NCBI RefSeq assembly: GCF_008831285.2
Contig: NC_045140.1
Span: 30,517,477 to 30,539,976, forward strand
Reading direction: 5' to 3'
DNA from: Nymphaea colorata
Taxonomy: Eukaryota; Streptophyta; Magnoliopsida; Nymphaeales; Nymphaeaceae
Length of the DNA stretch: 22,500 bases
Within the stretch, counting starts at the first letter, position 1, and each line of letters starts with the position of its first letter. Both the position numbers and the translations under genes were made by a program. Shown here piece after piece: positions 1 to 8,518 of the stretch. Under the pieces are notes generated by a model that did not search any database, was not told where the DNA came from, and worked only from the letters and a program-made list of their open reading frames with translations.

Positions 1-1312
1 CCGTCTTAGCCCACTAGGTCAACCCTTCAGTTTGACCTAACCCTAGTCATCTCGAGCCTACCTCGAGATTGCCCGAACCCACTTCACCCGGACCCATCAC
101 TTGGTCCAGTAGTCAGGCTACCTTCTAGAACCCACTATCGCACTCGGTCTCTCTTGACCAACTTCCCCGAGCTTAGGCTCAGCCCTAGCCAAACCGCATT
201 GGCCTACCATCGTAGTTAGAAACCCTAACATCCCTCCTAAACCTCACCTCCCCCCTCGGCCTACCCCTACCTTAACCTCCCTAAACCAGACCGACATACC
301 CTACTAGAGCCCAGTCGTTGCCGAGCCCAGCCAGCCTTAGTTAGGATTAGGCGTAGCTGTTCCGTCGGCCACCCTCGTGGTCGACTCTCTTCCGTCGGCA
401 CCCAGCCGACGCCCGTGGCCGAGCCACACCCGAAGGAAGGCAGGTAGGCGTTGCCGCTTCCGGCACTCGCCCCCCTCGTCACTCTGCCGGAGTACGTGTA
501 GCAGCAGCAGCGGCACCGGCGCACTCAGACGCGCGCTTCCCGCCGTCCTTCCGTCTACGCCGTCGACACCCGTCACGCGGCCAGCGTCGGCCGAGCCACC
601 TTGGCCGACTCTCTCTCTCTACGCCAGCATCGTCGGCGTCCAGCGGCAGACAGGCCGTGCGCTCCCCGCCGGTCTCCAGCCCGTGCAGCAAGCTCCGAGG
701 AGGCTCGCCTCAAGTGGACTTCTTCGATCCGTAGCTGCAATATCCGAGGCACGGTCTTAGCCTCGGATCCCTCTCGGACAGCCAAGGAATCACCTTGGCC
801 GGTATCATCTCCTTAACCCCCTTGTAGTTTCGGGTGGGAGTATTTGCTTTTGCGTTAGGGACTTGTTAGTTTGCTTAATTTCCTGTTTTAGCCCGGGCTT
901 AGACCCATCGTCCGTCTCGTGGTACCTCGGAGGCCGTAGGCCAAAGACACGACCACCGCGGGCCTAGCCGTCCTATTTGGGAAAGGGCGTGGTTTGTTCG
1001 TTAGTCGTGGTTTGATTGTGGCTTGTGAGTGAGTTGCGAGTGATTCTTGTATCGAACGCGTTTGTAAAGCCTCGCATCCGGTTTTAGTTTGATTGTAGTA
1101 GGATAAGCCGTAGCTAGGTTTTTGGTAAAGGGTAACCCGCACTTGTATTCCATTTCCTTGGGATTTTTTGCGCCGGGGTCCTGTCCGGCCGGGTAGACCT
1201 TGTATTTAATTTGCTAGGATTTTTTGGTTTTTAGATTACCTCAAGGAGACTTGGGAACTAGGACTCGTGCTTGGTTCGCGCTTTCTAGCCGCAACCGGGT
1301 GAGTGCCTAACA
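1..1312 (+). repeat. Element 1 5' LTR, 3' part only
   Basis: This stretch is the direct copy of 9121-10433 and ends in AACA at 1312, two bases before the primer binding site. That fixes the LTR/internal border. The first half is C-rich and G-poor on the plus strand. The second half is T/G-rich and runs into GGGTGAGTGCCTAACA. A telo-box AAACCCTAA lies at 220-228. There is no ATG on the plus strand. No protein is encoded here; open frames in it are chance frames lacking family similarity. Confidence 0.95.
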
Positions 1313-1314
1313 AT

Positions 1315-1326
1315 TGGTATCAGAGC
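1315..1326 (+). other. Primer binding site, initiator tRNA-Met
   Basis: TGGTATCAGAGC is complementary to the 3' end of plant initiator tRNA-Met and starts two bases after the LTR terminal CA. It primes minus-strand DNA synthesis. Element 2 has the identical 12 bases, and in both elements the sequence ACCTTGGGG follows almost directly. Confidence 0.95.
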
Positions 1327-1877
1327 TACCTTGGGGTATACTCCGTTGTTTGAGCACCCGAAGACCGAAGAATTAACTTCTCCAAAGGCAGCTTGTTCGG
1401 TTTTCTCGTCAGAGTGCAGATTAGGCAGTGGTTTTCTTGTTGGTATTTCGGTTTTCAGTCAGTAGCCAGATTCGGTCCTCTAGTGTTCACGGGTCCGTAT
1501 AATAGTGTTGTTCTAGGCTTCGCTTGCTCACCTTTAGCAAGTGTAGGGCTGTACGCCTTGTACACCCGAGGGTAGCCGAGCTTGAGGTGCGTCGCCGAGA
1601 CACCAGGCGGGTGTGGCGATTTAGGCTCCTTGAGCCCGACCGAGAGCGAAGCGGGACTGCCGAGGCGCTAAGGCGTAGCGCGGCAGTAGGCGGGCCAACC
1701 CGTCTCCCTTGCCTTAGAACGCACGCGGCATCAGCGGCAGCGGCAGCGTGCAGAGGGCAGAGTCAGTCTAGCTAGGCCAGCGTAGCTTAAGAGTGGCAGT
1801 GTTACAGTTTTTGGATTTTAGGTCAGTGTAGTTTAGGTAACGTTACAGTGTTGCCTTGGCGATTTCAAGCCATCCAA
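1327..1877 (+). other. Element 1 untranslated leader, free of ATG
   Basis: About 550 nt separate the primer binding site from the first ATG of the gag-pol frame at 1878. No ATG is present on the plus strand in this stretch. The middle (about 1560-1770) is GC-rich and could be structured. A splice-donor-like GGGTGAGT sits just upstream at the LTR end (1297-1304) and an acceptor-like TTTTAG at 1816-1821; both are sequence look-alikes only. Element 2 has only 23 nt between primer binding site and start codon, so this leader is peculiar to element 1. Confidence 0.8.
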
Positions 1878-4800
1878 ATGGCCAAATCCAAGAAGAACCT
1901 CAACGTTGAGGAAGGCACCGCCGATGAGGGCCAAACCGAGGCACCTCATCCCTCTGAATCCGTAGAGATTCAAGAACCCCTTGCCGGTCGCATCCTACAA
2001 CTAGAGCGGGACTTTAACCGCTGGAAAAGAGAGATGCACAACATGGACCAACAACGTAGAAATGAGGCCGTCCGTCGAGAGGAAGAACAACAACGTGAAA
2101 CCAATGAGATGAAGGGCATGCTTAAAGCGATTACAGCCCACCTCAACATTGGTACAGATCGACCCACCTCGGACCCCTCCACATCAGGACGAGACAAGGG
2201 CAAGGGCAGATATGTGGAAGCGGATACACATGACGCTTCACATTTAGGCACCCCTCGTGAAGGTGCCGGAAGGGGCAGAATGCACCCACCGCCGGATCGC
2301 ACTCAACAAGAGATGCGAAGTTCCTTCCAACAGCAACGCATTGGGAATCATAGCCAAAGCCGAAGCTTTTATGGCTCGGAAGGAGAGGAGGGTGAATCTC
2401 CTCAGAGAGAACGAAGAAGAACCAACTCTCGTCAAGAAGAGAGAAGAACCCCCACGGTTAGATACGAGTTTCCGAAGTTTAATGGGGAAGGTCTGAGAGA
2501 GTGGCTCTTCATGGCAGAGCGTTACTTTGTTTGCCACCGTATCCCGGATGAGGAATGGATAGAGATAGCGGCCGCCAACACCACAGGCGAGGCCACTACC
2601 CAATATCTCTGGTTTGACCATAAAACTAGAGAACCAACTTGGGAGAAGTTCAAAGCAAGCTTCCAACTCCGATTCGGTGATTCCACCTATTTGGACTACG
2701 ACGAAGACTTGAAGAAGTTAGTCCAAAGAACGACCGTGCCAGCCTACCACAAAGAATTCATCCGTTTGGCTAGCCGAGTCCAATGGACCGAGAAGGCGCT
2801 TATTGGAGCCTTCAAGGGTGGATTAAAACAAGAGGTTGTCCTCGAAATGAAAGTCCAGAACTATGACACCCTCGAAGAATGTTTTGCCATGGCGCGAATA
2901 TGTGAAGAGCGCCTAGAGGAGAAGCGAGCCCTAAAAAGGACTCGCAAATTTGACAAGCAGAAGAAGAAACCGGCGTTCTCTTCTAGCTCACGGCCCAGGG
3001 GTAATGAATCAACTCCCTACGCACCTCGACGGGAGTTCAGGGCCGATACCAGATCTGGTAGGAACCCCCCTACCCGCTATCTCACACCGAAGCAAATTGA
3101 AGAATATAGACGAAAAGGCTTATGCTATCGTTGTGAGGCCAAATGGGATAAGAACCATCAATGCAAATCCTTCTTCCATGTAATGGTGGTCAGCGATCCC
3201 GAATACAGCAGCAGCTCGGATAGTGACTCATCCTCGAGTTCACCTTCCAGCTCTAGCTCCTCTTCTGAGCAAGAGGAGAGGACAAGGAGAAAGGCCAAGA
3301 GGCCGGAAAAGGCAGAAACGAAGACAGAAGAGACTCCAAAAGCCGAAGGCAAACCCGAAGAGGGTGAGTCTCTTCACACCATGCAAGACCCCCACAAGCC
3401 CAACGCCATGCGAGTAATTGGGCGTATCAACGGGCAAAAAGTTTTGATTTTGCTTGATTGTGGAGCAACGAATAACTTCCTAACCGAGGAAGCGGCTCAA
3501 AGGTGCAATGTTGCCTTGCAACCAAGTAAACCCCAAACGATTGTCGTGGGAGGGGGCCACCGGCTGAAGTGCATGCACGAGGTTAAGGACATGGAGGTCA
3601 CCATCAAGAAACGCACCTTCAAAGTCGACTCGTTGGTCATACCCTTGGATGGAGTCGACTTAGTCCTAGGCATGTCTTGGTTCTTATCGTGGAAAGATAT
3701 CCACTGGGACGTCAAGAATTTCTCTATGACGTTCATTCCAGAGCTTGATGGGGAGCCCATCACGTTGCAAGGACTAGCCAGCACGACAAGTCCTAAGGCC
3801 GCCCTGCGTTGCCTCGACCAGGAGCAGCCCGCTTGCTGGGTCCTTACACTAGCTACAGATGTTCCGGGATCGGACGAGACCATTGACGAACCAATCCCAC
3901 CCTCAATTCAGAATGTGTTGAATAAGTTTCCTGAGATATTTGCGGAGCCTAAAGGCCTACCTCCTCAAAGGGCCTATGACCACCGCATAGTACTCACGCA
4001 AGGAGCGGAGCCTGTAAACGTCAGGCCTTATCGGTATGGGTATAGTCAGAAGGCGGAAATTGAACGCCTCGTAAAAGAGATGCTCCATGATGGTATCATC
4101 CGTCCGAGCTGTAGTCCGTTCTCTTCCCCAGTCCTTTTGGTGAAGAAGAAAGACAACACGTGGAGATTTTGCATAGACTACAGAGCATTGAACGAGGTAA
4201 CCGTCAAGGATCGGCACCCCATACCGGTCATAGATGAGTTGTTAGATGAGCTCACCGGCGCCACAATCTTTTCAAAGATAGACCTTCGCGCCGGCTATCA
4301 TCAGATAAGAATGCAAGACGAAGATATATTAAAGACTGCTTTCCGTACTCACGATGGGCATTACGAATTCTTAGTAATGCCGTTTGGGTTAACAAACGCA
4401 CCAGCCACCTTTCAGAGGTGCATGAACGACGTATTTCGGGAGCACCTACGCAGTTTTATTTTGGTCTTTTTTGACGACATCCTCATCTACAGCCAGAGTG
4501 AGGAAAAGCATCGGGAACACCTGAGCATAACGCTAAACATATTGAAGGAACATCAGCTTTTCGCGAAGATGTCCAAGTGTAGCTTTGGACAATCTTCCAT
4601 AGGGTATCTCGGGCACATTGTGTCGCGAGAAGGGGTTCGGGCAGACCCCGAAAAACTGCAAGCCATGGAGAAATGGCCACTGCCCAAAGATCTAAAGGGT
4701 CTACGAGGCTTCCTTGGACTCACAGGGTACTACAGGAGGTTTATACAAGGATATGGAATTATCGCACAACCTCTAACCCAAATGCTAAAAAAGGGAGCTT

Positions 4801-7022
4801 TTCAGTGGACAGAGAAATCTAAGGTTGCATTTGACAAACTCAAGTCGGCCTTGATGACCGCTCCAGTTTTGACACTCCCCGACTTCACTAAGACCTTTAC
4901 CATTGAAACCGATGCATGTGAAGTTGGCGTTGGGGCCGTACTCGGCCAAGAGGGTCATCCCATCGCATACATGTCGAAGGCCCTAACCAGTAGGGCGAAA
5001 CCTTTCTCAACGTATGAGAAGGAGTTGCTTGCCATTGTAATTGCGGTGGAGAAATGGCGTCCCTATCTGATTGGACGCAGATTCATAGTAAGGACCGATC
5101 AGAATAGTTTGAGATACATGCTTAAGCAACGTGTATCCACCCCCACACAACAACGCTGGTTAGCTAAGCTTTTGGGGTACGATTTCGAGATCGAATACAA
5201 GAAAGGTCCTGAAAATAAGGCAGCGGATTCCCTATCACGCCTTACCGAACAATTCATGACACTGTCAGTGGTGGAAACCAACTTATGGGTACGATTGGCC
5301 AACGATCAAGATAATGACCAATCGACCAAATTACTTAAGGCTGCAGAAAAGCAGAATCCGGGTTCCATCCCTTTACATTCAGTGAAAGGGGATCTTCTTT
5401 TTAGGAAGGGGCGGGCCGTTGTCCCTCCTAATTCAGAGCTGAAACGAGAGCTTCTGCAGCACTTCCATGACTCGCCTGCTGCAGGACACGAAGGGGTCGC
5501 TAAGACCGTGAGTAGAGTCAAGGCCCAGTTCTGGTGGCGAGGACTGAAGGCCGATGTGCAAAGGTACATCCGTCAGTGCAAGATTTGCCAAAGGGAGAAA
5601 TACGAGGCAATCAAGCCTCCAGGTCACCTAAATCCACTCCCAATTCCTACAAGACCATGGACGGATATCACCATGGATTTCATTGATGCTATGCCTCGCT
5701 CAGAAGGAAAAGAGGCAATACTAGTTGTGGTTGATAGGCTGTCTAAATACAGCCACTTTGCACCATTGCCACGACTGTACCAAGGGCCAATGGTGGCTCA
5801 CGTCTTCCAGGAGTACGTTGGAAAACTCCACGGGATGCCTCAGACGATCATCTGCGACAGAGACTCTATTTTTATGAGCGCGTTCTGGAGGGAGTATATG
5901 AAGACGTTAGGTACAGAACTTCGGTTCAGCACTGCCCATCACCCGCAAACCGACGGGCAAAGCGAGATTGTGAATCGGTCTCTCGAGACTTACCTCAGAT
6001 GCTTCGCAGGAGAAAGACCTAATTCATGGGTCAAATACTTACCCTGGGCCGAGTGGTCTTACAACACGAGTTGGCACTCGTCGACAGGGATGACTCCCTA
6101 TGAGGCAGTCTACGGTTTTCCACCTCCGGCCATTCCAGCTTACGAAGGAGGTAGCGCCTTAGAGGATAATGTGGACTGCGAACTGCGCACCAGAGAGGAG
6201 GTCCTTAACTCCTTAAAACAGAATTTGATTAAAGCGCAGAATCGAATGAAGCAAGTCTACGATAAAGGTAGACAAGACCGAGCATTCGAAGAAGGGCAGT
6301 ACGTATGGTTGAAGAGGCTTCCTCTGAAGCAGAAGTCTCTAATGGGGCAGCCATACTCGAAACTTCTGCCGCGTTACTATGGGCCATATCCCATATTACA
6401 GAAAGTCGGCAAGGCCGCATACCGATTGGGATTGCCCAGAGAGGCACAAGTCCACCCTGTATTTCATGTCTCTCGCTTGAAACCACATCAAGGCGAGATA
6501 CCGACTACCGTGGAACATGTGTCGGACCAGTTGCCGATGCCTTACAGAATTTTAAAGCACAGATATACAAGAAGGCAAGGCAGAACAAGGCATGAAGTAT
6601 TGGTCGAGTGGGAAGGCCCCGACCAAGGAACCTCTTGGGAGGAATTTGGGTCAGTTGCTCATCGTTTTCCCTCTTCCAGCGCTCGAGGACAAGCGCAAGG
6701 TAGGGAGGGGGAATCTGTTACGGACCTACCCGATGGTCCAGACCCAGGCGAGGCCGAACAGCCCGAGCCAAGCATTAGGCGTAGAAGAGCGTCAGAATTG
6801 TGGGCTCGGTCCTTGCATCAGTTAGCCGAGGAAACTCCCAAGGAGGCTAACGACGCACCAGGTCAGGTTGCAGTGGGAGGAGCGGGAGGAGCAGCCAAGT
6901 CCGCAACGGTGCTCGAACAGGATAAACCTCAGGGTCACACTGAACCAGTAGTAGAACTCACCGAGCGTAGGCTAGACGCACCCATACCGAGTTCGACTTT
7001 CTCAACCCGCGAGGTCGTCTAA
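1878..7022 (+). CDS. Gag-Pol polyprotein with C-terminal chromodomain, intact frame
   Basis: A single frame of 1714 codons with no gag/pol stop or frameshift. The frame is open a little upstream, but that first codon is GTG; ATG 1878 is the first ATG and gives the N-terminus MAK, as in element 2. Visible domains: Gag capsid about residues 193-350; zinc knuckle C416-x2-C419-x7-H427-x-C429; a Ser/Asp/Glu-rich then Lys/Glu-rich linker about 440-495; aspartic protease with D527-C528-G529 (normally DSG or DTG); reverse transcriptase about 710-880 with catalytic FFDD at 864-867; RNase H with D1012, D1074 and D1117; integrase with zinc-finger C1234/C1237 and catalytic D1267, D1327, E1363 (35 residues between the last two); GPY motif at 1502-1504; chromodomain about 1556-1600 with W1578 and W1587; then an unassigned tail to 1714. 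The product would form virus-like particles, reverse-transcribe the RNA and integrate the cDNA. Only the protease motif looks doubtful for activity. Confidence 0.95.
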   Translation: MAKSKKNLNVEEGTADEGQTEAPHPSESVEIQEPLAGRILQLERDFNRWKREMHNMDQQRRNEAVRREEEQQRETNEMKGMLKAITAHLNIGTDRPTSDPSTSGRDKGKGRYVEADTHDASHLGTPREGAGRGRMHPPPDRTQQEMRSSFQQQRIGNHSQSRSFYGSEGEEGESPQRERRRTNSRQEERRTPTVRYEFPKFNGEGLREWLFMAERYFVCHRIPDEEWIEIAAANTTGEATTQYLWFDHKTREPTWEKFKASFQLRFGDSTYLDYDEDLKKLVQRTTVPAYHKEFIRLASRVQWTEKALIGAFKGGLKQEVVLEMKVQNYDTLEECFAMARICEERLEEKRALKRTRKFDKQKKKPAFSSSSRPRGNESTPYAPRREFRADTRSGRNPPTRYLTPKQIEEYRRKGLCYRCEAKWDKNHQCKSFFHVMVVSDPEYSSSSDSDSSSSSPSSSSSSSEQEERTRRKAKRPEKAETKTEETPKAEGKPEEGESLHTMQDPHKPNAMRVIGRINGQKVLILLDCGATNNFLTEEAAQRCNVALQPSKPQTIVVGGGHRLKCMHEVKDMEVTIKKRTFKVDSLVIPLDGVDLVLGMSWFLSWKDIHWDVKNFSMTFIPELDGEPITLQGLASTTSPKAALRCLDQEQPACWVLTLATDVPGSDETIDEPIPPSIQNVLNKFPEIFAEPKGLPPQRAYDHRIVLTQGAEPVNVRPYRYGYSQKAEIERLVKEMLHDGIIRPSCSPFSSPVLLVKKKDNTWRFCIDYRALNEVTVKDRHPIPVIDELLDELTGATIFSKIDLRAGYHQIRMQDEDILKTAFRTHDGHYEFLVMPFGLTNAPATFQRCMNDVFREHLRSFILVFFDDILIYSQSEEKHREHLSITLNILKEHQLFAKMSKCSFGQSSIGYLGHIVSREGVRADPEKLQAMEKWPLPKDLKGLRGFLGLTGYYRRFIQGYGIIAQPLTQMLKKGAFQWTEKSKVAFDKLKSALMTAPVLTLPDFTKTFTIETDACEVGVGAVLGQEGHPIAYMSKALTSRAKPFSTYEKELLAIVIAVEKWRPYLIGRRFIVRTDQNSLRYMLKQRVSTPTQQRWLAKLLGYDFEIEYKKGPENKAADSLSRLTEQFMTLSVVETNLWVRLANDQDNDQSTKLLKAAEKQNPGSIPLHSVKGDLLFRKGRAVVPPNSELKRELLQHFHDSPAAGHEGVAKTVSRVKAQFWWRGLKADVQRYIRQCKICQREKYEAIKPPGHLNPLPIPTRPWTDITMDFIDAMPRSEGKEAILVVVDRLSKYSHFAPLPRLYQGPMVAHVFQEYVGKLHGMPQTIICDRDSIFMSAFWREYMKTLGTELRFSTAHHPQTDGQSEIVNRSLETYLRCFAGERPNSWVKYLPWAEWSYNTSWHSSTGMTPYEAVYGFPPPAIPAYEGGSALEDNVDCELRTREEVLNSLKQNLIKAQNRMKQVYDKGRQDRAFEEGQYVWLKRLPLKQKSLMGQPYSKLLPRYYGPYPILQKVGKAAYRLGLPREAQVHPVFHVSRLKPHQGEIPTTVEHVSDQLPMPYRILKHRYTRRQGRTRHEVLVEWEGPDQGTSWEEFGSVAHRFPSSSARGQAQGREGESVTDLPDGPDPGEAEQPEPSIRRRRASELWARSLHQLAEETPKEANDAPGQVAVGGAGGAAKSATVLEQDKPQGHTEPVVELTERRLDAPIPSSTFSTREVV

Positions 7023-7142
7023 GACCAAAGGTCTTAAGCGAATGGCTCGGTCAACCAGACCGAGCCCTTATACTCCAAATACGAAGTGAGGGCGTTTACC
7101 CTCACGAGGTCCCCCTCCTTGGGCTCGCAAGGTTCAAGGAGT
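7023..7142 (+). other. Element 1 3' untranslated stretch ending in a polypurine-like tract
   Basis: This 120-nt stretch follows the gag-pol stop. It ends in a purine-rich run at about 7130-7141 (AAGGTTCAAGGAG) directly before TGTTTTAGCAC. It would prime plus-strand synthesis. The tract is short and interrupted by two T, so the call rests mainly on its position before a plausible LTR start. Confidence 0.55.
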
Positions 7143-7322
7143 TGTTTTAGCACTTAGGCGTTTATTTTAACTTTAGTACTTAGCTTTTGTTAACTCGTTT
7201 TTACTTGGCGCCTTTGAGATTCGAGGTCAAGACCTAAGCCGGCGGGTTGTGCCGAGCGCCTTGAGTTTTTTAGATTTTGGGTTTGGATCCGCGCGTGATA
7301 ATCCCGGATCACTTTCTCTTTG

Positions 7323-7330
7323 TATATATT
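7323..7330 (+). promoter_or_regulatory. TATA-like box in element 1 LTR
   Basis: TATATATT lies about 180 bp inside the inferred LTR start in an AT-rich context. It is the best TATA candidate in the LTR. If used, U3 would be short (about 200 bp) and R-U5 about 3.1 kb. Element 2 has a TATA-like box at a similar distance from its own inferred LTR edge, which supports both calls. No transcript evidence is available. Confidence 0.5.
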
Positions 7331-8394
7331 GTATTGGATCCTTTGTAATTGTATCGAAAAAATTGAATTTTGGCTCATTGCGAGTTTTGGCTCTCTCTCC
7401 TCTTCGAGGACTCCATCTCTTCGACCCCCTCTCTCTACCCGAGTTAGGAGCGTCTCCACCCATCGAATCCCCTTGCCCCCGTCGTCCGTGTTGACCTCGG
7501 CCTCAAGGAAGACAAACCAGGCGGATCCCCTCCCACCGGCGGTGATCCCTCCTCGTCCACGCTTGCCTCTACGAAGAAGATCAATAGCCCGAACATTGGT
7601 GCCTTCCCCTTGAACACGAAGGCGAAGAAAGGCTGAGTTCGGCACAAGAGAAGATCGAAGTCCCCAAGGCTTCGATTCGACGGCTTAACAAGGTTAGTAC
7701 TCGGATCATTGAACTCTTCCATTCGGCTTGGAGTTGTTCGCTTCCGGAGCCTCACCCGCGACCTAGGCCCCTTGCTCGGCATACCCGAGTGACTGGTTTG
7801 AGGATCTACGGTGCCCCTCCCTTGGTGCACTCTCTTCCCCGCTTGGAATCGGTTTTCTATCCGTAGGAACCAACCCAAGCCACCCCTCACGGTTCACGAC
7901 GGCTGCCTCAACAAAAAGATCACTTCTACCGTCGGCTCCAAATTGAAGTTGGCAAGAAATCCAGCGGCTTGAAGGACTCAAAATCACGGTTCAATATCGA
8001 GGTTTGGGCCTCTAAACCACTTCAGTGGAATCGCCTCTTCGTGCTGATCAACATAGTCAAATTTGGGCAAATTCGGCCCGTGAGAAGATAGAAATCGCCT
8101 CGGCCGGTATTCTCGTTGGAGCTAAGACACCGCTGCAATTTCCGGCGTCAACCATTGTTTCCGGTGTGAAGGACAGTCCTGCCCCTCCACCACCGAAGGC
8201 CCCTGCAGTTTCGAGAAGGGCACCAGCGTCATTTGGACGAGGAGCTAACCCTAGCCGCGGCGCGTGAAGGACCGCGTCTCCCTTGGCCGCCGGTCCCGAA
8301 TTGGTAAGTCTTCCTACCGCGCATCTTGGCCTTCCGTTTCTACACGTGTCCCACATCTGTCAACCCGCGTCATACCCTGTCCTCGTAGCCTGCC

Positions 8395-8418
8395 ATGTGT
8401 CCTCTCCAGCTCGCCTAG
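8395..8418 (+). other. Sole upstream ATG in element 1 LTR: 7-codon open frame
   Basis: The only sense-strand ATG in the 3.3-kb LTR opens a frame of seven codons ending in TAG at 8416-8418. The ATG sits in CATGTGTC, one C-to-T change from the CACGTGTC motif repeated around it. It may therefore be a recent methyl-cytosine decay product rather than a selected upstream frame. A small hairpin (8424-8430 with 8436-8442, one G-U pair) follows five bases after the stop. Confidence 0.3.
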
Positions 8419-8509
8419 CCCCCTCCGAGAATCCCTCTTGGATCACGAGCTCCCAGCCCGCATTTGTCACCTCCGCCACCTTCCTTTTTGGCATATTTTC
8501 CTTTGCGTC

Positions 8510-8518
8510 AAACCCTAA
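8510..8518 (+). promoter_or_regulatory. Telo-box in element 1 LTR
   Basis: AAACCCTAA matches the plant telo-box. A second occurs at 9340-9348, repeated in the 5' LTR at 220-228. Such boxes are known in plant translation-gene promoters and as docking sites for chromatin repressors. Nine bases can recur by chance in this C-rich LTR. Confidence 0.3.

Noticed and set aside
220-228. AAACCCTAA as an interstitial telomere.
   Set aside because: Only one unit is present; it is not a tandem telomeric array, so at most a telo-box.
267-816. Overlapping open frames on both strands in the LTR, repeated at 9364-9937.
   Set aside because: They lie in GC-rich LTR sequence, have Arg/Ser/Pro/Ala-rich composition without domains, overlap in several frames, and the plus-strand ones have no ATG.
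1848-1877. Ten-codon N-terminal extension of the element 1 gag-pol frame.
   Set aside because: The first codon is GTG; no ATG exists upstream, and the element 2 protein also starts MAK, so ATG 1878 is the start.
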